Below, one piece after another: positions 24,727 to 32,549 of a DNA stretch of 64,000 nt. The notes below the pieces were generated by a model, which had not been told where the DNA came from, did not search any database, and saw nothing but the letters and a program-made list of their open reading frames with translations. A program made the translations under genes and the position numbers. The number at the start of each line of letters is the position of its first letter. The first letter of the stretch is position 1. The DNA comes from Natronosalvus caseinilyticus (GTDB lineage Archaea; Halobacteriota; Halobacteria; Halobacteriales; Natrialbaceae). Where the stretch lies: contig NZ_CP071596.1 of the NCBI RefSeq assembly GCF_017357105.1, positions 2,046,001 to 2,110,000 of the forward strand, written 5' to 3'.

Positions 24727-26355
24727 CTACCAGTCGGGCGCGAGTCGTCCAACCGGTCGTGATTCCGTGTCCCCTCCAGGTGTCCGCCACAGCATTGGCA
24801 CCCTCGAGAAGAGGGCCGGATCGTTCCCTGAGTGACGCCACTTCTCGATCGCCTCGCGGGCAACCTCTTGGGCGCTCTCGAAGCTCGAGGCTTTCAGCGT
24901 CGACAGGATCGTGTCGATCCGGAGTCTCTTCGGTTCGCCTTCCTGGTCGAACTCGAGTTCGGCGCCGTGCTCGGCCAGCCACTTCTGGAACGGCGAGCAC
25001 TCGGCGACGTGATCCGCGAGGCCCATGATGTGCTGGATGCGGTCGGCGTAGCTCTCGATGCCGTATTCGGCGCTCTCGACGAGCGCCCGAATCTCCTCGC
25101 GATACTTCCGGGCTCGGTAAGAGACCTGGCCGTTCTCGAGGTCGAGCAGTTCACCGAGTTCCTCGATCGCCCGGTAGATCGTCGACGGATGTTTCCCCAG
25201 CTCGTCGGCCAGGTCGTCGACGGTCACGCCGCCATCGGTCGAGACCTTCTCGGCGACGTCTCGCGGCGTCTTCCCGAGATCACGAAGCGTCGTCAGTAAC
25301 AGGTGCTCGCTCTTCGCCTCGAGGCGCGGTGTCGGGTCCGGGTAGAGTTCGACCGGATCGTCTCGAGCGACGGCCTCGAAGTGATCGTCTTCGACGTACA
25401 CAGCGCTCGCGTCGGGGGCGAGCGGGATGTTGTCCCAGTTGATGAAGTTCATCAACGTCTCGTCGATCTCCTCGACGACCTCTCGCCGATCGGCCCACGC
25501 CCATGCCTCGCGGTCATTCATCTTCTTGTTCACCAAGACCTCGACCTTCGGGTGGTAGGACGGGTGGTCCTTCGATACCGCGTCCGGATCTTTCAGCTGG
25601 TAGATCTCAAACTTCCGTCCGTAGGTGTGGCCGGGGAGTAGTTCGCTCACCGCTGCGGGGTCGAGAACCAGCCGATTCTGATGATTGACGACCTCTTTGT
25701 TGTTGATCTTCAACTCGGCGATCACGCCCTCCATATCGGTTAGGTGATGGGTTATCTTCTGCAAGACGCCTGCCGAGGCCAGTTTTTCGGCCCATTCGCG
25801 GCGCATCCGAACGTAGCGTTCGTGCGCCCACTCGCGACTGTACTCGGGATGTGGCGGCTTCCGGAAGTACTCGGGATACACCGACTCGCCGGCTTCCTCG
25901 AAGATCGCCGCGTAGAACTCCGGTAGCAACTCGAGGGCTCGCTCGGGTTCGACGTTCGAGGGTTCGTACTCGACGTCGACGCCGTCGACCTCGCCGAACT
26001 GGTTCTCCCAGGGGAGGCCGACCGGATCACCGGTTTCCCAGTGGCGCATGTTCGGGAACCGGGGCGAGATATTGAACGACGCTTTCGCTTCACCGGGTCC
26101 ACGGCCTTTGATATCCCACTCGTAGAGCCTCGAGGCGTTGATATTGTCTCGAGGCCGCGGTTTGAAGCCTGACTTCGAGTAGGTGACCTCCAGGTGCCAG
26201 GGTTCGCCGTCGACGTCGACGTCCAGTTTCAGGTGTCCCTCGAAGGGTGGACCGAGCATGACGCTCGAGAGCGCGTCGTAGGGTCCGCGGCCCCAGTCGT
26301 CCCACTTCCACCGGCCGTGGCTCTCGTGGGGCGTGGTGGCCGGCTGTGAGCTCAC
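24727..26355 (-). CDS. DUF7845-type protein, putative proviral replication factor
   Basis: This 542-aa protein has no recognised enzyme motif. Features are a WKWDDWGRGPYDAL opening, a beta-rich first third, a basic middle with NKKMNDREAWAWADRREV, and a winged-helix-like DNA-binding region near residue 390-430 (GVTVDDLADELGKHPSTIYR). The C-terminus is helical. Large proteins of this family (my recollection: DUF7845) occur in haloarchaeal viruses and plasmids where replication genes are expected. The GTG start at 26355 overlaps the stop of the preceding zinc-finger gene (GTGA), which decides the start. A decayed copy lies at 7760-7866. Confidence 0.6.
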   Translation of the reverse strand: MSSQPATTPHESHGRWKWDDWGRGPYDALSSVMLGPPFEGHLKLDVDVDGEPWHLEVTYSKSGFKPRPRDNINASRLYEWDIKGRGPGEAKASFNISPRFPNMRHWETGDPVGLPWENQFGEVDGVDVEYEPSNVEPERALELLPEFYAAIFEEAGESVYPEYFRKPPHPEYSREWAHERYVRMRREWAEKLASAGVLQKITHHLTDMEGVIAELKINNKEVVNHQNRLVLDPAAVSELLPGHTYGRKFEIYQLKDPDAVSKDHPSYHPKVEVLVNKKMNDREAWAWADRREVVEEIDETLMNFINWDNIPLAPDASAVYVEDDHFEAVARDDPVELYPDPTPRLEAKSEHLLLTTLRDLGKTPRDVAEKVSTDGGVTVDDLADELGKHPSTIYRAIEELGELLDLENGQVSYRARKYREEIRALVESAEYGIESYADRIQHIMGLADHVAECSPFQKWLAEHGAELEFDQEGEPKRLRIDTILSTLKASSFESAQEVAREAIEKWRHSGNDPALFSRVPMLWRTPGGDTESRPVGRLAPDW

Positions 26356-26471
26356 AGCGGCCCTCCTCGAGCGCGGCGCACCTCTCGAGTACACTCGGGA
26401 CAGAGTCGACGGAGGCCGGTGATGGATTCTTCACAGCGCTCGCACTCGTTGTTCTCGACGAGTCGGCTCAT
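26352..26471 (-). CDS. 39-aa zinc-finger protein
   Basis: MSRLVENNECERCEESI is followed by LCPECTREVRRARGG. The two CxxC pairs form a minimal zinc ribbon. It is sandwiched by 4-bp overlaps with the next gene (GTGA) and the previous gene (ATGA), so the three are translated as one coupled unit. Confidence 0.6.
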   Translation of the reverse strand: MSRLVENNECERCEESITGLRRLCPECTREVRRARGGPL

Positions 26472-26593
26472 CGAAGACCCTCCGCGAGTTCAGCTGCGTG
26501 CTCGGAACACATCGGCCCATCTGGCGTAGCGGCGGCCGCTTCCCGCCCACAGTCAGGGACGACGCACCGAAGCGCGTCGCGATCGGGCTTCAT
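26468..26593 (-). CDS. 41-aa cysteine-rich protein
   Basis: MKPDRDALRCVVPDCGREAA and then MCSEHAAELAEGLR give a C-x4-C...C-x2-H zinc-finger-like spacing. Its stop overlaps the next start as ATGA. It is a tiny viral zinc protein with no known role. Confidence 0.55.
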   Translation of the reverse strand: MKPDRDALRCVVPDCGREAAAATPDGPMCSEHAAELAEGLR

Positions 26594-26689
26594 CGCTTGC
26601 CCTCCGATCGATCAAATCCCGTAAAGAGGGCCCATTTTGATGAGTTTGTCAGAGGCTTATTTGTAGACCAATTCCTCCGATAAGCCGTA

Positions 26690-26848
26690 GTGACTGAACC
26701 AGTTGATACCGAGAGAGTGGTTGCACAATGTCCCCAGTGTGGACTCGTATACAGTGCGGAAATCTGCCCCGATGAGACGATTCGACCGATCGGTAGGCGG
26801 TCCGGATGTTCGTGTGGATCGTCCGAGCTGGAACTCGTTACTAAGTAA
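26690..26848 (+). CDS. Proviral mini zinc-ribbon protein
   Basis: This 52-aa protein (GTG start) contains AQCPQCGLVYS and GCSCGSSELELV around a TIRPIGRRS segment. The CxxC...CxC layout and the shared RPIG and CGS segments make it a relative of the chromosomal protein at 4640-4762. It is alone on the plus strand within the minus-strand replication-side operon. Antisense frames here are not convincing. Confidence 0.5.
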   Translation: MTEPVDTERVVAQCPQCGLVYSAEICPDETIRPIGRRSGCSCGSSELELVTK

Positions 26849-26903
26849 CCGCATTTTGACCAGGGGCTACGGCCAATGCTGCTCGAGCAGTGATCGGTTT
26901 CGC

Positions 26904-27104
26904 TCACGCCAATCCCTCCTCGAGGCGATCCTCTGCTCGAGCGAGCAGGTTCCCGATCGTCCCCGGACGCCGGTCGGTTCGTCGAGCGAACTCGCGAACG
27001 CCGACCCCGTTTTCGCGACAGGCGACGTAGGCCTCGCGTTCGGCCTCCGTTAACGGCGAGAGATCCGGGCCGAAGTCGACCAGGCGGGCTTGCTCACTCG
27101 ACAT
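26904..27104 (-). CDS. Small sigma-70-region-4-like HTH protein
   Basis: This 66-aa protein contains SPLTEAEREAYVACRENGVG and then REFARRTDRRPGTIGNLLAR, the classic helix-turn-helix arrangement of sigma region 4/TrpR-type DNA-binding domains, ending in a helix AEDRLEEGLA. Haloviruses carry many such one-domain regulators. It overlaps the upstream gene by 11 bp. Confidence 0.7.
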   Translation of the reverse strand: MSSEQARLVDFGPDLSPLTEAEREAYVACRENGVGVREFARRTDRRPGTIGNLLARAEDRLEEGLA

Positions 27105-27459
27105 CGGTCACCTCCCGCTCCGGCGTCGGAACGTGGCGAACGTGACCGTCGACGAACTCGACCTCGAGGCCGATCCAGCCGTCGATCATGCCGGGCGCCG
27201 ATGGGCCATGGGCGTGGGCCGGCATCACGACGTCGTAGGCGTGGCGTTCGCACGACCACCCGAACGTGATCAGTCGATCGACGCCGTCCAGGTCGTCGTC
27301 GACGAGTGTCGGTCGCTCGATGCTCTGCGAGCCCTTCGAATTCGCAACCGGGTGGCCGCACTCCGCACAAATCGGTATCTTCTGCGCGTCTCGAGCGGGT
27401 TCGCGGACGATTGTCGGTGCGACGACGCCGAAACGTTCGAGGCCCTTTCGAGTGCTCAC
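27094..27459 (-). CDS. Small zinc-binding protein of the replication-side operon
   Basis: This 121-aa protein has a CAECGHP knuckle (about residue 31) and a distant WSCERHAYDVVMP segment, together forming a probable zinc site. The remaining part is beta-rich with DGWIGLEVEFVDGHVR. No family is assigned. Overlaps on both sides show that it belongs to the minus-strand operon. Confidence 0.6.
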   Translation of the reverse strand: MSTRKGLERFGVVAPTIVREPARDAQKIPICAECGHPVANSKGSQSIERPTLVDDDLDGVDRLITFGWSCERHAYDVVMPAHAHGPSAPGMIDGWIGLEVEFVDGHVRHVPTPEREVTDVE

Positions 27460-27683
27460 GCGGACTCACCTCCGTGACGACCGGGCGCGATCTCGGGATC
27501 TGGTATCGAGACGTCGACGCCAGCACCAGTCCCGCGGCTCAGGCGACGGAACGAATCGCACTCGCCGCAGCGATGGGCTCGGTCCTGGTCGTCACCGTAG
27601 ACGCGCCGGAACTGCTCGCTAACGTGGGCGCCGCAGTGGTTGCACGTGCTGTCCGCTGAGTGTGTGAATAATTCAGCAGACAT
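27456..27683 (-). CDS. DUF7563-like zinc-finger protein
   Basis: This 75-aa protein includes CNHCGAHVSEQFRRVYGDDQ and HRCGECDSFRRLSRG, the CxxC-HVS...RVYGD...CxxC pattern typical of a small zinc-finger family very common in haloarchaeal viruses and plasmids. It is the first gene of the operon that runs leftward from the right att, preceded by a TATA-like element at 27725-27734. A DNA-binding regulatory role is likely but unproven. Confidence 0.75.
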   Translation of the reverse strand: MSAELFTHSADSTCNHCGAHVSEQFRRVYGDDQDRAHRCGECDSFRRLSRGTGAGVDVSIPDPEIAPGRHGGESA

Positions 27684-27724
27684 GCGGGCACCTCGAAACG
27701 TCGTTTTCGACAGTCTGAACTACC

Positions 27725-27734
27725 CGATATAGTT
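27725..27734 (-). promoter_or_regulatory. TATA-like element of the rightmost proviral operon
   Basis: The minus strand reads ACTATATCGG, 42-51 nt before the ATG at 27683, between the operon and the right att. Confidence 0.45.
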
Positions 27735-27758
27735 GCAGACGGAAAGACAGTAAATTTC

Positions 27759-27780
27759 GAGTGGGACCGCCGAGAGTCGA
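27759..27780. other. Right attachment site (attR core) in tRNA-Pro
   Basis: These 22 bp are identical to 8011-8032. They cover the discriminator base, the 3' acceptor strand and most of the T-arm of tRNA-Pro, so integration restores an intact tRNA here. Confidence 0.85.
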
Positions 27781-27832
27781 ACTCGGGTCCTACGGACCCC
27801 ATCCGCAGAGGATACCACTACCCCACGGTCCC
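27762..27832 (-). tRNA. tRNA-Pro (GGG anticodon)
   Basis: The 71-nt cloverleaf folds fully: acceptor GGGACCG/CGGTCCC with discriminator A, a D-arm with AGTGGT loop, anticodon stem TGCGG/CCGTA with loop ATGGGGT (anticodon GGG), and T-arm CCGAG/CTCGG with loop TTCGACT. CCA is not encoded. No intron is present. It is the integration site of the provirus. Confidence 0.93.
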
Positions 27833-27991
27833 GCATCTCGAACGATGCGCGTGTGTCGTTTAAGGGTATCGCTTCGGGGGCAGGGTGTGACTCCTTCGCT
27901 CGCCCTCGCCAACCCGTCGTCCCACCTGACACCCACCAGGAACGTTACCGACGGGGGGAACGTTTTTCTCGTCCCGGTTCAACCTCCGCAC

Positions 27992-28282
27992 ATGAGCGAT
28001 TTCGACCTCGACCTGCGAACCGTCGAGGAACACATCGACGACGAACTCGAGCTCGAGGGGAGCATCCTGCTGGACGTCCTCGACGGCTCGAAAGACCCCG
28101 AAAAGTGGCTCGAGGCCGTCAACGCGGGCAACGTCCTGGTACTGAACGTCAACGGCGACGTCAACGAACTGGCGGCGGGCTTCGCTCGAGACATCAAGGA
28201 AGCGGGCGGCACGTTAGTCCACTTCCGGGGCTTCTTGATCGTCGCGCCCCCGGGCGTCGACGTGGACACGAGTCGCCTCTAA
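27992..28282 (+). CDS. DUF5779-family protein
   Basis: This 96-aa acidic protein starts MSDFDLDLRTVEEHIDDELE, then LVLNVNGDVNELAAGFARDI, and ends with FRGFLIVAPPGVDVDTSRL. It matches a small single-domain family conserved across Halobacteria (DUF5779) with no known function. It is the first chromosomal gene right of the tRNA. Confidence 0.75.
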   Translation: MSDFDLDLRTVEEHIDDELELEGSILLDVLDGSKDPEKWLEAVNAGNVLVLNVNGDVNELAAGFARDIKEAGGTLVHFRGFLIVAPPGVDVDTSRL

Positions 28283-28295
28283 CGAGTTTCGCTTT

Positions 28296-29027
28296 TCAGT
28301 CCTCGAACACGGTCAGGTGGTGGCCGTCGGGGTCGCGCCCAACGAGTCGCGAGTCGAATCGCTCGAGCGAGCAAACCCACTCCTCGAGCGCGGCTTCGAC
28401 GGCGTCAAGGTCGTCCGTCTCGAATCCCAGGTCGACGTGGACGCCACCTCTGGCGTCGGCCAGTCCTAGCTGCGGTTCCCAGAGTTCGAGCGCGACGGGG
28501 CCGTTCATCCGAACGCGTCGGCGATCCGAGCCGCGGTCGACGGTCTCGAACCCCAGTCGCCCGTAGCGGTCCTCGGCGTTCTCGAGCGACGCGACCTCGA
28601 GGACGACTTCGAAGACGCCGTCGATGCCCGGTCCTGGAACGTCGCCCTGGCCCAGTTCCACGCAGTTGCCGTCGGGATCGTAGAGGTAGAGCGATCGAGC
28701 GTCCCCGAAGGTGTGCTCCTGGAGGTCGTGTTCGTCCTCGAGTACGTCCCACCAGTCGTCGTACTCGGCGGCCGGGATCGAGCAGGCGTAATGGGTGTGG
28801 AGCCCGCCGCGCGGGAGTCCCGTCGGGCGCCTGAGGATCAGGTCCGTGCCGCCGGCGTCGAACGCGATCGTCCGTCCGCTGCCGTCGCCGTTGGCGCCCC
28901 TCACCTCGTCCACGCGCCGAGCGGCGGACCGATCCGCAACCGACAGTTCGAGGGCCTCCTCGTAGAATCGACGTGCAGGCTCGAGAAATTCGACCTCCAG
29001 CCCCAGCCAGGCCAGCCTGGTCAGCAT
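28296..29027 (-). CDS. Two-module VOC (glyoxalase/dioxygenase-like) protein
   Basis: This 243-aa protein has two VOC-fold modules: residues 1-115 with FYEEALELSV and SLYLYDPDGNCVELGQ, and 125-243 with LEVASLENAEDRYGRLGF and VGRDPDGHHLTVFED. The His/Glu metal ligands typical of dioxygenases appear in THYA..., NCVEL and GVHVDL. The substrate is unknown; glyoxalase-like or ring-cleavage chemistry is possible. The start at MLTRLAWLGLEVEF was chosen because the first beta strand begins there. Confidence 0.8.
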   Translation of the reverse strand: MLTRLAWLGLEVEFLEPARRFYEEALELSVADRSAARRVDEVRGANGDGSGRTIAFDAGGTDLILRRPTGLPRGGLHTHYACSIPAAEYDDWWDVLEDEHDLQEHTFGDARSLYLYDPDGNCVELGQGDVPGPGIDGVFEVVLEVASLENAEDRYGRLGFETVDRGSDRRRVRMNGPVALELWEPQLGLADARGGVHVDLGFETDDLDAVEAALEEWVCSLERFDSRLVGRDPDGHHLTVFED

Positions 29028-29149
29028 GTATCCGAGTACGTTGGAGGGCTTCAAAGTCCCATCGCTGTCACGGGTATCGGATCGATCCGACGACGACGTA
29101 TTGGCGAGCCTGTATGACGTTTATAGTCGTCGCGTTCGAAGGGCTACGC

Positions 29150-29833
29150 ATGAGCTTTCGTGTCGACGAGAGTGAGACTGCCCTCCAGGAGATCGACCGA
29201 TTCGACGGCGGCGCCGGCTGGATTGCCCATCCGGAGGAGGCGATGGAACGGGCCAGCCACGCCCTCGAAATCGACGGCGAGGTCTGGGTGTTCGACCCCG
29301 TCGACGCCGATGGGGTCGACGAACTGCTCGAGTCGCTCGGCGAGGTGGCCGGCGTCGTCGTCATGCTCGACCGACACAAGCGCGACGCGGGAGCGATCGC
29401 CAAACGCCACGAGGCCGCGGTCTACCTGCCCGAGTGGTTCGACGGCGTGAGCGAGGAGGTCGGCGCGCCGGTCGTCAGGTTCGGCGATGAACTCGCGGAC
29501 ACAGGCCTCGAGTCGTTCGTGCTGAAGGACGGGCGCTTCTGGCAGGAGGTCGGGCTGTACGATCCAGCCCGTGGAACCCTGATCGTCCCCGAATCGCTCG
29601 GGACGGTGGCGTACTTCCGGGCGGGCGACGAACCGCTCGGCGTCCATCCGATGCGTCGTCTGTCGCCCCCGCGTGGGACGCTCAGCGGCTACCGACCCGA
29701 CCGGATTCTGGTCGGCCACGGCGAGGGCATCCACGACGACGCGGCTCGGATTCTGTCGGAGACTCTCGATACGTCGCGGCGGCGGACGCCCAGAGTGTAC
29801 GCCGGGGCGGTTCGGCAGTTCCTGCCGTTTTGA
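29150..29833 (+). CDS. MBL-fold-like protein without the classic metal motif
   Basis: This 227-aa protein resembles a metallo-beta-lactamase fold: GEVWVFDPVDADGVDELL, a VVVMLDRHKRDAGAIAKRH stretch where HxHxDH would be expected, an FVLKDGRFWQEVGLYDP segment and an RILVGHGEGIH C-terminal motif. The canonical His cluster is reduced to His-Asp-His, so enzymatic activity is uncertain. A TATA box (ttatag, 29121) supports the start at 29150. Confidence 0.6.
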   Translation: MSFRVDESETALQEIDRFDGGAGWIAHPEEAMERASHALEIDGEVWVFDPVDADGVDELLESLGEVAGVVVMLDRHKRDAGAIAKRHEAAVYLPEWFDGVSEEVGAPVVRFGDELADTGLESFVLKDGRFWQEVGLYDPARGTLIVPESLGTVAYFRAGDEPLGVHPMRRLSPPRGTLSGYRPDRILVGHGEGIHDDAARILSETLDTSRRRTPRVYAGAVRQFLPF

Positions 29834-29915
29834 CCCTGATCCAAACGACGGCCGCGAGCCAACCCAAGTCGGGAACAGGTCTATGTAGTCTCCGGGCCGA
29901 ACTCTGGTCGTAACA

Positions 29916-30341
29916 GTGGTCTACATCACCCGCGGGCTGGTCGACGTCTTGCTAGAGCTGGCAGCCGACGCCGAGCCGTCGCGACTGACGACGGGCCTCT
30001 CCGTCTCGGAGTCGTCGACACTCGAGGGTGCCGATGCCGGTCTGCTCCCCGCGGAGGCGCCGGTGTTCACCGACTTCTTCCTGCCCGATCCCGGCAACGC
30101 GGTCAACGCCGTCTTCGGCGTCACCCTGTCGACGCCGGCCAGCGAGACCCAGGGCCGATTCGTCTCCCACCCGACCGGCGAACTGCTGGTCACGCGACGA
30201 GACGATCTCGCGGAGGTCGTCTTCGTGGCCGTTCCGCCGTGGGAGCCGACGCCCGAGTCGTTCGCCGCCTTCGACCGGGCTGGCAAGCGACTGCCGCTCG
30301 AGATCGTCGACGCGGAGCCGCCGGTGGAGTCGCTCGAGTAG
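29916..30341 (+). CDS. Conserved haloarchaeal protein
   Basis: This 141-aa protein (GTG start) reads MVYITRGLVDVLLELAADAE, then PVFTDFFLPDPGNAVNAVFG and FVAVPPWEPTPESFAAFDRA. I recognise the pattern as conserved in haloarchaea but cannot assign a function. It is acidic, has no membrane segment, and lies 83 bp after the MBL-like gene in the same orientation. Confidence 0.6.
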   Translation: MVYITRGLVDVLLELAADAEPSRLTTGLSVSESSTLEGADAGLLPAEAPVFTDFFLPDPGNAVNAVFGVTLSTPASETQGRFVSHPTGELLVTRRDDLAEVVFVAVPPWEPTPESFAAFDRAGKRLPLEIVDAEPPVESLE

Positions 30342-30392
30342 CGGAGGGGTCGAGTCGACAGGTCGATCGCTCTCGCGTCAAGCGCGTTGTCG

Positions 30393-30809
30393 TCACTCGT
30401 CCGGGAGGGGGATGGCGACCACGGGTCGATCGGCGTTCAGTAGCACCTTCTGGGCGGTGCTCCCGAAGAGCACTCGCTCGCCGGTCGATCGCTGTCGGAT
30501 TCCGACGAGGAGCTCGTCGACGTCGTGCTCCACGGCGAACTGCAGGAGGTCCTCGTGCGGGTCGTTACCGCGAACGAGCTGGTGCGTCTCGACGGTGGCG
30601 CGACCTGACAGTCGATCCGCCATCGCCGACAGCGTTTCCCGGCTCTCGAGGACGACGTCGCTCTCGTCTTCGCCTACGCCAGTGTCCGCCTCCTGGCCCT
30701 TCAACGAGTGGACGACGTGGACGGTGTCCTCGTGTGTCAGTCGCGGCTCGAGGTACTCTAGCAGTGTTTCGTTGGCGGTCCGGCCGTCGGTCGCTGCGAG
30801 ATATCGCAT
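30393..30809 (-). CDS. UspA-type universal stress protein
   Basis: This 138-aa single Usp domain begins MRYLAATDGRTANETLLEYL. It ends with the family signature DELLVGIRQRSTGERVLFGS followed by AQKVLLNADRPVVAI, including the G-x2-R...G-x9-G(S) ATP-binding pattern. Cytoplasmic stress-associated nucleotide-binding role by family. The start at 30809 begins the first beta strand. Confidence 0.9.
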   Translation of the reverse strand: MRYLAATDGRTANETLLEYLEPRLTHEDTVHVVHSLKGQEADTGVGEDESDVVLESRETLSAMADRLSGRATVETHQLVRGNDPHEDLLQFAVEHDVDELLVGIRQRSTGERVLFGSTAQKVLLNADRPVVAIPLPDE

Positions 30810-30957
30810 GCTTCGGCTACGCGGTGGAGACGGAAATTCCGAGTGATTCGTGTCAACGTGCAACATGGAGAGTGTCGACAGCACGTATCGCCGGCGAGGG
30901 CTGTCGACCGGGTCGCCGCCGAACTCGAGTCTCGAAAAACGAGGGGTCGATTGCCGA

Positions 30958-31722
30958 TTACTCCGGAAATAGCTCTTCCCGCTGCTCGACCGCGTCGATC
31001 GCGTCGACGTCTTCCGTGTCGAGCTCGATGCTGGCTACTTCGAGGTTGGCTTCGAGGTGGTCACGGCTGCTGGCTTTCGGAATCGCGTGGACGCCGTCGT
31101 GAGCGAGGACCCACGCGAGCGACACCGCCTCCGGCGTGGTTTCGTGTTTCTTCGCGACATCTGCGACGGGTTCGAGGTCGCCCGCACGGCCGCCCGAGAG
31201 CGGCGAGTAGGCGATGACGGGGTACTCGTAGCGACGAGCGTGCTCGAGCAGGCCCGGAGACCGAAAGAGCGGGTGGAACTCGACCTGGTGGGCGGCGATC
31301 GGCGCCTCGAGGATCGAACGCGCGGTCTCGAGTTCCTCAGGTGTGAAGTTGCTCAGGCCAACGTGTTCGATCCAGCCGCGCTCTCGGAGGCTGTCGAACG
31401 CGGGGAGCGTCGCCTCGGGGTCGTAGGTCTCGATCGGTCGGTGGACGTACAGGAGATCGATCGTCTCCACCCCGAGGCGCTCCCGGCTTGCGTCAGTGCT
31501 GTCGATCACGTCGTCGGGGGCGAGGCTGTCGGCCCAGACCTTGGTGGCGACGGTGAGCTCGTCTCGCGGGACGTCGCTCCGGTCGATCCCTTCGCCGACG
31601 ACGGCCTCGTTGCCGTAGATCTGGGCGGTGTCGAGGTGACGGTAGCCGACCTCGAGGGCGGTCGCGATCACGTCCGGGTCCTCGATGCCCATCGTGCCGA
31701 GACCGATCGGTGGCAGGTCCAT
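30958..31722 (-). CDS. Aldo/keto reductase
   Basis: This 254-aa protein is an AKR TIM barrel: GYRHLDTAQIYGNEAVVGEG contains the catalytic Asp and Tyr, and the Lys is in TVATKVW. The HRPIETYDPE segment carries the usual catalytic His region, and AIPKASSRDHLEANL is the NADP-binding end. It probably reduces aldehydes or 2,5-diketo sugars with NADPH in the cytoplasm; the substrate is unknown. Confidence 0.9.
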   Translation of the reverse strand: MDLPPIGLGTMGIEDPDVIATALEVGYRHLDTAQIYGNEAVVGEGIDRSDVPRDELTVATKVWADSLAPDDVIDSTDASRERLGVETIDLLYVHRPIETYDPEATLPAFDSLRERGWIEHVGLSNFTPEELETARSILEAPIAAHQVEFHPLFRSPGLLEHARRYEYPVIAYSPLSGGRAGDLEPVADVAKKHETTPEAVSLAWVLAHDGVHAIPKASSRDHLEANLEVASIELDTEDVDAIDAVEQREELFPE

Positions 31723-31853
31723 GCGTCGACTATCGGCTGGCGGTATTTCGGTGTCCCGGTTGGCCAGTCGTGGCTCGCGCTGCCCGTGTCACGCCCCGTC
31801 CCGAGCCGCTTGAGACCACCGTCTTCTTAACCGTGCGTTTCGATCCTCGAGTA

Positions 31854-32513
31854 ATGAGTATCCCCTCCTTCGTCATCGGGATCGCCGGAGGAACGGGCGC
31901 CGGAAAGACGTCCGTCGCCCGCGACGTCGCCGAGGCGGTCGGCGAAGCCGTCACTCGAATCCCCGTCGACAACTACTACGAGGACCTCTCGCATCTCGAG
32001 TTCGAGGAACGGACCGAGGTCAACTACGACCACCCCTCGGCCTTCGAGTGGGAACTCTTGCGTGAGCACCTCGATACGCTCTCGATGGGGCAACCGGTCG
32101 AGATGCCCCAGTACGATTTCGAGCGTCACAACCGAATGGACGAGACGGTCACCGTCGAGCCCACGGACGTCATCGTCGTCGAGGGGATCCTCGCGCTGTA
32201 CGACGACGTGATCCTCGAGATGCTCGACCTCTGCGTCTACGTCATGACTGACGCCGACGTCCGCATCCTTCGGCGGATCCAGCGGGACGTGATCGAACGC
32301 GGCCGTGACCTGGAGGGGGTCATCGACCAGTACCTCGAGACGGTCAAGCCGATGCACGAGCGATTCGTCGCGCCGACGAAGAAGCACGCGGACGTCATCA
32401 TCCCCGAGGGAGTCAACCGGATGGCGATCGACCTGCTCACCGAGAAGATCGAGTCGGAACTCTCAGAAGAGTTCGAGCCGCGAGAACCACTCGAGACGTT
32501 GGATCACGACTGA
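31854..32513 (+). CDS. udk: Uridine kinase
   Basis: This 219-aa P-loop kinase has Walker A GGTGAGKTSVARD (about residue 12), VDNYYEDL (nucleoside-binding Tyr-Tyr), NYDHPSAFEW, and the LID-like RRIQRDVIERGRD segment. It phosphorylates uridine and cytidine to nucleoside monophosphates for pyrimidine salvage. Length and motifs fit the Udk family. It is divergent from the aldo/keto reductase gene. Confidence 0.93.
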   Translation: MSIPSFVIGIAGGTGAGKTSVARDVAEAVGEAVTRIPVDNYYEDLSHLEFEERTEVNYDHPSAFEWELLREHLDTLSMGQPVEMPQYDFERHNRMDETVTVEPTDVIVVEGILALYDDVILEMLDLCVYVMTDADVRILRRIQRDVIERGRDLEGVIDQYLETVKPMHERFVAPTKKHADVIIPEGVNRMAIDLLTEKIESELSEEFEPREPLETLDHD

Positions 32514-32549
32514 GGTCGCCGTTTGCTTTCTCTGGCGACTCGATTTCGA

